Shown here piece by piece: positions 1 to 6,749 of a DNA stretch of 64,000 nucleotides. The stretch's first letter is position 1, and each line of letters begins with the position of its first letter. The notes beneath the pieces were generated by a model. That model saw only the letters and a program-made list of their open reading frames with translations, searched no databases and was not told where the DNA came from. The DNA is taken from contig JANXEP010000010.1 of NCBI GenBank assembly GCA_025057795.1, forward strand, positions 1-64,000. Reading direction: 5' to 3'. The translations under genes and the position numbers were made by a program. Source of the DNA: Candidatus Bathyarchaeota archaeon. Lineage in GTDB: Archaea; Thermoproteota; Bathyarchaeia; Bathyarchaeales; UBA233.

Positions 1-1
1 A

Positions 2-151
2 GATGAGGAGAACGCCATAAAACTGTATAAGGAGATAATAGCCCAAGCCCGCGCAGAAAACGATGTAACAACAGCATTCCTATTCGAAGGAATCCTAAAA
101 GACGAGGAAGAACACCACGACACCTTCACAACACTAATGGAAGAGATTTAG
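2..151 (+). CDS. C-terminal end of a ferritin-like (bacterioferritin/rubrerythrin-type) protein, cut by the window edge
   Basis: Only the last 49 codons are present, ending at TAG 149-151. The peptide is helical and acidic, and near its end has the stretch EEEHHDTF. An E-x-x-H pair of this kind on the last helix supplies iron ligands in four-helix ferritin-like proteins (family knowledge). The start and the first metal-binding helices lie outside the window, so whether it is a ferritin, a rubrerythrin or a DUF of the same fold cannot be settled. Confidence 0.55.
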   Translation, partial: DEENAIKLYKEIIAQARAENDVTTAFLFEGILKDEEEHHDTFTTLMEEI

Positions 152-219
152 ACGCTAAAATACACGAGTTAGATTCTTGAAAGCAATCCCGAATATTTTT
201 CAATCTCAACCTTTTTCCT

Positions 220-867
220 TCAGGTTGAACAAACCAGGTCATCCAACAAAGGCTCTGTTGGCTTGTATCCACATACCAAGGCTATCTCCTCAGTTCTCTT
301 TATGAAAACCATGTCATCGTTTACTGGTATTAAGCCAGCCTCCGCCAAAATTTCGTTTATTACCCTCTTTACAATTTTGTCAAGCATCACTGTGTCTACT
401 CCACCCATTATCCTCAAATATTGAAAAGTGATTAAGCCTACACCCTTGATTTTTCCAACAGGATCTTCTCGCTACCTTTCCAGTATAGCATTAGACGCCC
501 ACGTTCTAAGAGCCGTTTTGTCATCATTGCTCAGTGTTGACAAGTAGGCAGCCACACCTTTGGCCACAGTCCACGAACGCTTGTTTTTCCAAACCTTCCT
601 TAACTCTTCTATATCCGCCTCAGCAAGAGCCTTTAAGCTCGTAATCCGTCCATTCTCAACAAATAATCTCCCAAATTCCTCAACCTTCGGCACCACCGCG
701 GTAAAGTAGTTTAAGCCTATGGATGTGAAAGCAGCGTCAATAACCATTAAAACGACGCTTCCACCCCACCTTTCGGTTCTAAGGCACTTATCACAGTGCT
801 TTTTTAATCCTGAAACCTTTTGCATGTAAGCGTCCACTATTTCCTTCAACCTAAGCGCCCGCGTCAT
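220..867 (-). pseudogene. Helix-hairpin-helix (DNA-glycosylase-like) protein interrupted by an in-frame TAG
   Basis: Two reading frames, 472-867 and 220-471, are the same frame separated only by TAG at 472-474 (codon 132). Read through, the product is 215 residues. The part after the TAG has a K-G-V-G-L-I-T-F hairpin followed by G-G-V-D-T-V-M and a Lys-rich helix. This resembles the HhH followed by V-D-T-x-V of endonuclease III-type glycosylases. The part before it contains a W-G-G-S-V-V-L-M-V-I-D-A-A stretch. The catalytic Lys of the classical enzymes is not obvious. It lies 25 bp downstream of the SRA-like gene, probably in one operon. The TAG is one base from TGG, so a Trp-to-stop mutation, a sequencing error or pyrrolysine readthrough are all possible. 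Homology is judged by eye. Confidence 0.55.
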
Positions 868-892
868 TTTATGTTCGCCGAGCCGGTTCTTG

Positions 893-1339
893 TTATGGCA
901 GGATGGCTAAATCGGAGACCATTTCCAGCTTGAAGAGATAAACTTTCCTTTCGGATCCATTCGCATCCGGCTGGTTTTCCTCATGCACTGATTTAACGTC
1001 AAACTGCCCAAGGAACATATATCTCCCAGGAGTTTTCTTTTCGAAAACGTAAACTGGATATTTTTTCTCCATTTGCATCTTTAAGGCGAGATTACCCCTT
1101 TCCATCTTTTGGTTTCCGACACGCCCCTCCCCCGTATATAGGAGGCACCTTTCCGACATTCTGTCATTGTAAGGGTTCTCTATTTTTTCTTCGAGTGTTT
1201 TGTGCAAAACAGTTATCAATACAACATACCTAACACTCCCCTTTAAGCTTCCATGATACCTTATTCCCCGTCTTGTGCAAACATTGAAAATTCTTGAAAT
1301 TTCACGGTTGCTTAAGATGCTGCCCCGTTCTAAACGCAT
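893..1339 (-). CDS. Stand-alone SRA/PUA-like domain protein (ScoMcrA-type modified-DNA reader candidate)
   Basis: The 148-residue protein shows conserved-looking blocks: R-R-G-I-R-Y near residue 25, Y-V-V-L-I near 38, L-L-Y-T-G-E-G-R-V-G-N-Q near 68, then P-V-Y-V-F-E-K-K and F-L-G-Q-F. This pattern resembles the SRA-like N-terminal domain of ScoMcrA-type type IV restriction enzymes, which bind modified DNA (family knowledge). Here no HNH or other nuclease domain follows. The next gene, 25 bp downstream, is the HhH protein, so the pair may recognise and process modified or damaged bases (inference). A PUA-like RNA-binding role is the main alternative. Confidence 0.45.
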   Translation of the reverse strand: MRLERGSILSNREISRIFNVCTRRGIRYHGSLKGSVRYVVLITVLHKTLEEKIENPYNDRMSERCLLYTGEGRVGNQKMERGNLALKMQMEKKYPVYVFEKKTPGRYMFLGQFDVKSVHEENQPDANGSERKVYLFKLEMVSDLAILP

Positions 1340-1415
1340 ATCCAGTTAAGGCATATATAATCGATATATTTTAGACGTTTGGTAGTGTGATTAAACTCTG
1401 CTGAAGGTTTTCAAC

Positions 1416-2186
1416 TTGCCCTATGACCCGGTTCAAAGGCATATAGCCATTGAAAAACTTGTTACGCGTATGGGTTCAGAAGGTCAAGAAAGGAAATACT
1501 ATCGCATAAGGCCTGCAAGGTGGTATGGCGGCATAGTCACCGCAGACTGTGTGGGGTGCGGTTTGCTCTGTCGTTTTTGCTGGGTTTCAGACAGCGTTAT
1601 GAACCGACCGTGCAGCGTAGGCGCTTTTTACTCGCCGAAAAGGGTTGCCGAAAGCCTAGTTTCTCTTGCTAAAAAACGCGGCCTTAACTTGTTGAGGGTT
1701 AGCGGCGGTGAACCAACCATCGGAAAAGAACATTTGCTAAAACTTTTGGAAAATCTCAAAGGCAGCGGGTTCCGATTCATCCTTGAAACAAACGGGATAC
1801 CCATAGCCTACGACGAAGGCTATGCTGAAAGCCTATCCAAATTTGACTTCATCCATGTGAGAGTTTCGCTGAAAGGATGCAGCGAGGAAGAGTTCGCAAT
1901 GCTTACGGGGGCAAAAATGGAAGGTTTTAAGCTGCAACTTAAAGCCTTAGAAAAACTTGTTGAGTTAGCTGTCAGCTGTCATCCCGCAGTAATGGCTTCC
2001 TTCTCGTCTAAGGAAAGCTTCCAAAATCTGATGCGGAGAATAAGCCAAATTAGCCCAAGCTTAGCCGAAGAAATAGAAATTGAAGAATTAATATTGTATC
2101 CACATGTTGTTAAGAGACTGCGCCTCTTCAACTTAAAATATTATGGCGGCTATGCCCCAGAAAGGGTGCCTTCCGAACAGATTTAA
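1416..2186 (+). CDS. Radical SAM domain protein
   Basis: TTG start. The iron-sulfur motif C-x3-C-x2-C is at C48, C52 and C55 (CGLLCRFCW), and an S-G-G-E-P-T block follows near residue 96, as in radical SAM enzymes that bind SAM with a GGE motif. A C-terminal cysteine-rich SPASM domain is absent; total length is 256 residues. Substrate cannot be told from sequence. It is convergent with the primase-like gene, stopping 5 bp from it, so there is no operon partner downstream. The call of radical SAM enzyme is firm; the reaction is unknown. Confidence 0.85.
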   Translation: MPYDPVQRHIAIEKLVTRMGSEGQERKYYRIRPARWYGGIVTADCVGCGLLCRFCWVSDSVMNRPCSVGAFYSPKRVAESLVSLAKKRGLNLLRVSGGEPTIGKEHLLKLLENLKGSGFRFILETNGIPIAYDEGYAESLSKFDFIHVRVSLKGCSEEEFAMLTGAKMEGFKLQLKALEKLVELAVSCHPAVMASFSSKESFQNLMRRISQISPSLAEEIEIEELILYPHVVKRLRLFNLKYYGGYAPERVPSEQI

Positions 2187-2190
2187 CGTT

Positions 2191-3054
2191 TCAAAACCTT
2201 TGAAGCCACTCGTTTATTTGCTCGTCAAGCCGCTTGACTCTTCTTTTGTTTCTCCTTATGGAGTATCCGCCCACCATGCTGTAGGCTTTCAACGCTAACT
2301 CGTCTGCCTCGCCCTTTTTGAACTCTCGCCAGTCCACGTTATGCTTAAAGTCTAGAGGTTGTATCCATTCCGGAGAGAACGCATCAAGTTCGTTTGGCTT
2401 CATGCATACACAGACAACATCTAAAGTGCGGTGCAAGCTTAAGGGGCATGTGAAAACTCTTCCAGCATCCATTCTATTTTCGACACGTACGCCAGTGAAG
2501 TTTTCAACGATTTTAGGTGAAAGCTTCAAGTTCACATATTCTACAATGGCGTAGGCAAAATCCAAAGGATGAGCTCTGCTCAGGATATCCCGTGACAAGG
2601 CTTGCTCATGAATATGGACGTGGCAACCGTTTCCAGACCACTTTATGTAAACAGATTTTTCTATGCCTTGGCTTTCAAGGAACGAAACTATTTCTCGGGC
2701 CACAGTTATTGTTTCCCGCCAACTCGACAACGGCCCATCTAAATCCCACGTTGGAGTGCATAAACTGGCGTCATAGAAGGTTTGAGTTCCCCTGCTCAGT
2801 TGTTCCATCGAGCTGTACACGTTAGCCGTGGCATAAATGGATCTCAATTTAAAACTCAGCATGCTTAAAAGCTTAGAAACATCGCTGGCATCATTAATTG
2901 TTATAGGTTTGCCGTCGAGATACCTCCTAAAAATTAGGTTGCCTCCTTCACCCATGCAGTGGACCGCCGTCCATTTTCCTCTGCAGAAATCAGCTATCTC
3001 CTTTTGGACAAACCCTTTGGAATAATGCTTAAGCGCTGTTTCTTGGTAGTTCAA
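2191..3054 (-). CDS. PriS-like archaeo-eukaryotic primase (AEP) superfamily protein
   Basis: This 287-residue protein carries the three AEP motifs: D104-x-D106 in T-P-T-W-D-L-D, S140-G-N-G-C-H146-V-H148 in the nucleotide-binding motif, and a D196 block followed by C-P-L-S-L-H, which matches the R-x-P-x-S-L-H region of primase small subunits. It is shorter than the replicative PriS and no PriL large subunit is next to it. It overlaps the upstream KaiC-like gene by 26 bp, so the two are probably translated together. A repair or damage-tolerance primase/polymerase is more likely than the main replicative primase, but this is inference. The residues needed for metal binding look intact. Confidence 0.7.
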   Translation of the reverse strand: MNYQETALKHYSKGFVQKEIADFCRGKWTAVHCMGEGGNLIFRRYLDGKPITINDASDVSKLLSMLSFKLRSIYATANVYSSMEQLSRGTQTFYDASLCTPTWDLDGPLSSWRETITVAREIVSFLESQGIEKSVYIKWSGNGCHVHIHEQALSRDILSRAHPLDFAYAIVEYVNLKLSPKIVENFTGVRVENRMDAGRVFTCPLSLHRTLDVVCVCMKPNELDAFSPEWIQPLDFKHNVDWREFKKGEADELALKAYSMVGGYSIRRNKRRVKRLDEQINEWLQRF

Positions 3055-3805
3055 AATTCACTTTCTCCGCTGACTTCCTGATTCTTTCAGTAACTTTTCC
3101 AGGCAGAGCTATGTCCTCTCTCCTTTCCTCCGTAGGCCCCAGAATGACCAAGCCTTTTCCATGCTCGATTGCTATTTCATGCATCTGAATGCTGTGGGGT
3201 GTTTGCCTCATCTTCTCAATAAGAATGTACCTTCTTAAAACGCCGTTTCTAATAAACCTTCTAAACCTTATTATCCCGTCGGCTATGTGTTCTATGCCCC
3301 AGCCGAAAGCCTCAGAAGTTGTTATGGCATATTGGGATGTAACCAATATAGTGAAGTCCCATTTTGAAAGTACTTTCTTCACAAAGTAAGAGTGTCTCCT
3401 AGCCATGGCAGGCTTGTCAAGCCAAAAAGCCGAAAGTGAATCTACAACAAGCCTAGCCCTTCCATAACCTAAAGCCTTCTTGGCTTCTATAACCTTGTTG
3501 ACGAGATCCTCAACGCTAAGCGACTTAATAGTCCACTGGTCTTCCACTCCCATAAGCGCATCAATCAAAACCAGTTTCCCATTCGCTACAGCACCTTGAA
3601 AGTCAAATCCAAACTGGCTGGCCTGTGTTATTATGGATTCTCTGCTCTCCTCCGTTGTTACATATATGCATTTATCTCCGTCTTTTATGCCTTGGGCTAT
3701 GAAATGTATACAGAGGATGGTTTTACCCGTGCCGGGTTCACCGGTGACGGCTACAGAAAAACCCCTAGGAATTCCTCCTGCAAGCATCCTGTCAAGAGTC
3801 GGCAC
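3029..3805 (-). CDS. KaiC/RecA-superfamily ATPase paired with the primase-like gene
   Basis: Walker A G-E-P-G-T-G-K-T is at residues 22-29 and Walker B R-L-V-V-D-S at about 118-123, the single-domain KaiC arrangement. The GTG start at 3805 drops the usual N-terminal V-E-R-L-S-T-G block. That block is encoded in frame just upstream, after a TGA. An ATG at 3843-3845 placed about 22 bases after a TATA-like box would start it, but one base out of frame because of the GGG at 3839-3841. Either translation starts at a rare codon or the sequence has a one-base insertion. Such ATPases often act with DNA-repair or signalling partners; the 26-bp overlap with the AEP gene suggests joint action. Confidence 0.75.
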   Translation of the reverse strand: MPTLDRMLAGGIPRGFSVAVTGEPGTGKTILCIHFIAQGIKDGDKCIYVTTEESRESIITQASQFGFDFQGAVANGKLVLIDALMGVEDQWTIKSLSVEDLVNKVIEAKKALGYGRARLVVDSLSAFWLDKPAMARRHSYFVKKVLSKWDFTILVTSQYAITTSEAFGWGIEHIADGIIRFRRFIRNGVLRRYILIEKMRQTPHSIQMHEIAIEHGKGLVILGPTEERREDIALPGKVTERIRKSAEKVNFELPRNSA

Positions 3806-3980
3806 ACCCGTGGAGAGTCTCTCTACATTCAGGATGGACCCTCATTGTGTTATTTGTGAATATTCCCCTATAAAATTCTGTTTACCCTTTGACAAAAGTT
3901 CTATAAACGTGAGCGAATCCGCACAAACCTTTTTAGAGGAGTAAATAAGAAAAATTGGGATGTGGGTTAAGCCAAAGTGT

Positions 3981-4493
3981 TTATGGCGCTGTAAAACCCA
4001 TGCGGAGGCGTTCCCATCGGCTCCAGTCTATTTTCTTCCTTAATTCTTCAGGCAATATTTCTGGGTGAGGTTCTTCTGTTCGGGTTGGCCCCTCAACAAT
4101 CATCACCGTTATCCATGGTCTAACAGTCTTTAAAACTCTGTATGGGGCATGGATGAAGTTTGCGGGGATGAAAACCGCACAGGTCTGCGTTATTAAATGC
4201 TTTTCCATTTCAGGCCCCATGCAAAATTCCACTTCTGCTCCCAAGTCCATGGGGTTGTTCGGGTCGGTTCCAATATGCATCAGAATCTCATTATAGGGGT
4301 GTGTATGCGGAGGATGCCCTATCTCAGCGCCCGGCCCCTCTGGAGGTTTTTGTCCCGGAAGGTTCCAATGAACGAAATAGAAATTGCTTCCTTTGACGAT
4401 TTTATCCTCTAGATGTATAATTGCAGGGATTCGACCTGCCCATTTCGCTGGATCAATTTTTACAAAGTATTTTCCATATTTTGTTTCAGCCAT
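3981..4493 (-). CDS. Cupin-domain protein
   Basis: The 170-residue protein has the cupin metal-binding block G-H-P-P-H-T-H-P-Y-N-E near its middle and a second, histidine-containing block (F-I-H-A-P-Y) later, the order expected for a cupin. I chose ATG 4493 because a GGGGAG Shine-Dalgarno sequence lies 4 bases before it, and a TATA-like ACTTATTAATAA element sits just before the longer ATG at 4523, placing the transcription start inside the longer reading frame. The substrate is unknown; cupins include dioxygenases, isomerases and binding proteins. Confidence 0.7.
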   Translation of the reverse strand: MAETKYGKYFVKIDPAKWAGRIPAIIHLEDKIVKGSNFYFVHWNLPGQKPPEGPGAEIGHPPHTHPYNEILMHIGTDPNNPMDLGAEVEFCMGPEMEKHLITQTCAVFIPANFIHAPYRVLKTVRPWITVMIVEGPTRTEEPHPEILPEELRKKIDWSRWERLRMGFTAP

Positions 4494-4662
4494 TTTCTCC
4501 CCAGTCGAGAGTTTGAATGCCATTTATTAATAAGTATTGTCGTTAGGTAATGATACGCTTTCAATTTAAGAGAACTTACCCACCGATAAAAGTCAACTTG
4601 AACACATCGCACGTAGCGATGCTCAGACCAATTCTTATAGCTAAATATGCTTAGTTTAGAAA

Positions 4663-4737
4663 TGCTCCGGCCGGGATTTGAACCCGGGTCCGCGGCTCGA
4701 GAGGCCGCTATACTTGACCGGACTATACTACCGGAGC
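4663..4737 (-). tRNA. tRNA-Glu (anticodon CTC)
   Basis: The minus strand folds as a full cloverleaf. The acceptor stem GCTCCGG pairs with CCGGAGC, the anticodon stem GCGGC/GCCGC encloses loop CTCTCGA with anticodon CTC (Glu, codon GAG), and the T arm is CCGGG-TTCAAAT-CCCGG. No CCA is encoded and no intron is seen. An AT-rich TATA-like element (4763-4772 region) lies about 26 bases upstream of the 5' end. The 5' half of this gene is copied at 6560-6586. Confidence 0.95.
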
Positions 4738-4780
4738 CCTGAACTATACTACTGGAGACGTTTATTTTCTTTTTCTGTAT
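4714..4780 (-). repeat. Direct repeat copy 1: 5' half of tRNA-Glu plus its upstream promoter region
   Basis: The segment from 4714 onward is repeated at 6560. The first 26 bases (D arm to 5' end of the tRNA) match except for one deleted G in the distal copy. The next roughly 40 bases are weakly similar, including a shared GAGACG and a TTTATT element. A further 17-base partial copy of the tRNA 5' end (4741-4757) sits directly upstream of the intact tRNA. Confidence 0.65.
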
Positions 4781-5150
4781 ATGGCAACATTATCTTTTTC
4801 GCTGCATCTAACAAATTCAAATCCTGCTTCAATTAATTTCTTTTCCTTTTCGAGTTTTTGGGCTGTTGCTACGTGCCCTTCGTCGCTTTTAAGGTTTATC
4901 AGCTTTGTGTAGAGGTCTGTGTTTTCAAGTTTTTGGGGCCTAGAAGCTGCTGGACCCATTTTATGTTTTTGGTGCGGTGGTATCCCGTTGTGGCTTTCCA
5001 GTGGCGGAATGTATGTGGGCGTTTGTGTTAAATATGAACTCGCTTGTTTTTGGTAACTCGTTGATCATAGCTATTGTTTTAGGAGGAACTTTTAAGCGCG
5101 ACTTATACGTTGCCATTTTCCGTGAAACAACAACATTGATTTTACATGAA
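4762..5150 (-). pseudogene. Remnant of an archaeal XerC/D-like tyrosine recombinase (integrase)
   Basis: Reading the minus strand gives consecutive integrase blocks in shifting frames. First comes K-T-I-A-M-I-N-E-L-P-K-T-S-E-F-I-F (about 5085-5030). Then H-T-F-R-H-W-K at 5015-4995, the catalytic H-x-x-R box. Then L-L-G-P-K-N-L-E-N-T-D-L-Y with the catalytic Tyr codon at 4909-4911, and a typical C-terminus ending in Y-R-K-R-K. At least two frameshifts separate them, one near the CCCCAAAAA run around 4935-4945. No intact N-terminal domain is seen upstream, so the gene is dead. Order and motifs match archaeal integrases well. Confidence 0.75.
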
Positions 5151-5189
5151 TAAGACCTATACCCACCCCATCCCCCATCTATCGGGTTT

Positions 5190-5229
5190 AAATGTCATCG
5201 TCTGACAGAATTTGGCGCCGACGACATTT
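5190..5229. repeat. Imperfect inverted repeat inside the element remnant
   Basis: Arms 5190-5200 and 5219-5229 match at 10 of 11 positions with an 18-base spacer. It lies between the integrase remnant and the ATPase gene. It could be an old recombination or replication site, or chance; nothing else supports a function. Confidence 0.3.
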
Positions 5230-5294
5230 ACGCTAAAAAAGTTTTGCGGTTTGCATGTTAACAGAAAAACTCAAAACTTACGAGTATACCTACC

Positions 5295-5310
5295 TATACA
5301 AGGTATGGGT
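5295..5310 (+). repeat. Inverted repeat, left copy flanking the ATPase gene
   Basis: The 16-base sequence TATACAAGGTATGGGT is matched at 14 of 16 positions on the opposite strand at 6444-6459. The two copies bracket the ATPase gene, about 30 bases beyond its stop and about 10 bases before its start. They could be terminal repeats of an inserted unit or operator sites. Confidence 0.45.
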
Positions 5311-5340
5311 CATATTACTGATCATCTGTCTTTAGTTCTG

Positions 5341-6435
5341 TTATTCTGGCAAGGGATGCTCCTTTATCCCCCGTGCCAAGATTGAATCTGCGATTGCATA
5401 TTTACCATCCACTGCATTAATGATGCTCATTTTGGTTAAATTTCTAATAAGCGTCGAAACCGCATAGTTTGTAATTGAGCGGCCTTCTTTTATTTCGATT
5501 GCAGATTTAATCTGCGACCATGCTGCCTCGCCCATTTTACCAAGGAAATTCAGAATTACACCATAACGCCGTGAATAGGTAACTATTTTCATAACTTCGT
5601 CCCTTGCCAGTTTTCCAGCTTCAGAAGCAACCTCGTCAACAATTTTTTTTGAACACGAATTCCTTTCTCTACATCTTACTCCAAATAATGTCAGCCAACC
5701 TGGAACACCATCAAGTTCTTTGACAGCGTACGCTAACAGTTCTGCAGAAGGCTTCATTCCAATCTGTTTAAATCCTGCAGCAAGAAATTCTTTAGCCATT
5801 TCAGCTGAAAAGTTTTTCATTTGAATTTGGACGAAGTGCCTTCCATATAATGGAGAACCAGGCTGGTCAAATCCAAGGAAATCAAATAAGACGCCAACTT
5901 CAGAGCCAGTTACAACAACAACTACATTATGATATGCGTCAACAACATGTGCGAGAAAACGAAGCATCCATTTATCTCCCCGTATAACCTGAACTTCATC
6001 AAAAGCTATCAAAAATTTCTTTTTCTTTTCCAAAGCCCAACGATCAATCTTTGCAAAAAGTTCAGTAAGGTCTAACTCCTTTTTGCTCCACTCAAAGCTA
6101 AGTTCACCACCTAGAACGGACACCCCTTTTATATTCTTTAACGCTTCAACAAGATCTGAGAGCCATTTTTTACCAACCTGCTTAAAAGCCACTTCCAACC
6201 TACGAATTATGTCCGCATGGGATGGATTATACGGCAATCCCCGCAAATCTAAAATAGCGTAAGGACATCCACATTCAGCCAACGCCACATTAACAAATGA
6301 AGTCTTCCCAGTCCTACGAAGCCCGGACACCACTATCATAGGCGCATAGGATAAAGCCTCAAAAAACTCCCCAAGCTCCTTCTCACGGTTATACAAGTCT
6401 TCTCTTCTTATTTTAGGTCGGGGGTCAAAATACAA
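5341..6435 (-). CDS. Archaeal ATPase (ATPase_2 type, AAA/STAND-like)
   Basis: The 364-residue protein begins with F-D-P-R-P-K-x-x-R-E-D-L-Y-x-R-E-K-E-L, typical of the archaeal ATPase family common on crenarchaeal and bathyarchaeal mobile elements. Walker A G-L-R-R-T-G-K-T-S is at 38-46 and Walker B F-L-I-A-F-D-E at 141-147. A winged-helix-like C-terminus follows. TTG start at 6435. Members are often found in several copies per genome and their function is not established. It is the only intact gene between the tRNA-Glu repeats and is flanked by a short inverted repeat. Confidence 0.75.
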   Translation of the reverse strand: MYFDPRPKIRREDLYNREKELGEFFEALSYAPMIVVSGLRRTGKTSFVNVALAECGCPYAILDLRGLPYNPSHADIIRRLEVAFKQVGKKWLSDLVEALKNIKGVSVLGGELSFEWSKKELDLTELFAKIDRWALEKKKKFLIAFDEVQVIRGDKWMLRFLAHVVDAYHNVVVVVTGSEVGVLFDFLGFDQPGSPLYGRHFVQIQMKNFSAEMAKEFLAAGFKQIGMKPSAELLAYAVKELDGVPGWLTLFGVRCRERNSCSKKIVDEVASEAGKLARDEVMKIVTYSRRYGVILNFLGKMGEAAWSQIKSAIEIKEGRSITNYAVSTLIRNLTKMSIINAVDGKYAIADSILARGIKEHPLPE

Positions 6436-6443
6436 GAATGGGC

Positions 6444-6459
6444 ACCCATACCAAGTATA
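6444..6459 (-). repeat. Inverted repeat, right copy flanking the ATPase gene
   Basis: The minus strand reads TATACTTGGTATGGGT, 14 of 16 identical to the copy at 5295-5310 on the plus strand. It sits just upstream of the TTG start of the ATPase, overlapping where its promoter should be. Confidence 0.45.
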
Positions 6460-6559
6460 CCCACCCTTACTTATAAGCTTTCATAAAGATTCATTCAACG
6501 TTAACAAACTGCATAGAAAAAGAGGGAATTTGCGGGAGAAGACACCATAAATTAAAGAT

Positions 6560-6625
6560 TTGACCGGACTATACTACCGAGCCCTTCACGCTTAGTATTC
6601 TGAGACGGTTTTATTTGCTTTCCTT
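6560..6625 (-). repeat. Direct repeat copy 2: truncated tRNA-Glu 5' half with promoter-like flank
   Basis: Positions 6560-6586 repeat 4714-4740 with one G missing in the acceptor-stem part, so this copy cannot make a tRNA. A TTTTATTT element about 25 bases beyond the tRNA 5' end parallels the TATA-like element of the intact gene. The 6436-6749 stretch holds this repeat and the thermosome terminator; I see no gene in it. Confidence 0.6.
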
Positions 6626-6705
6626 TTTTAATGTGTTTCAAAGCATGTTTTTGGGTTACTGAAGTTTTAGTTTTTGTCAGTTTAAAAGGAGGCTGAACGA
6701 AACAC

Positions 6706-6711
6706 AAAAAA
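6706..6711 (-). terminator. U-tract terminator after the thermosome gene
   Basis: The minus strand has six consecutive T about 39 bases past the thermosome stop, in a T-rich stretch. Archaeal RNA polymerase terminates on such U-tracts without a hairpin. Confidence 0.4.
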
Positions 6712-6749
6712 GGCTTGGGTGTTTTGGAGAATGGCGAGGATTTAGTTTG

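Larger units (their letters stand above)
4738..6586. mobile_element. Decayed integrated element next to tRNA-Glu
   Basis: Between the intact tRNA-Glu and the partial tRNA copy at 6560-6586 lie a broken archaeal tyrosine recombinase and one intact ATPase gene. This is the layout of an element integrated at a tRNA gene, with attachment-site repeats at both ends. Unusually, the duplicated part is the tRNA 5' half with its promoter region rather than the 3' half. No replication or capsid gene remains, so whether it was a plasmid or a virus cannot be said. Confidence 0.55.

Noticed and set aside
472..474. Genome-wide reassignment of TAG
   Set aside because: TAG ends several clear genes here (for example 8560-9333, 10436-11551, 58208-58807), where reading on gives no family-like sequence.
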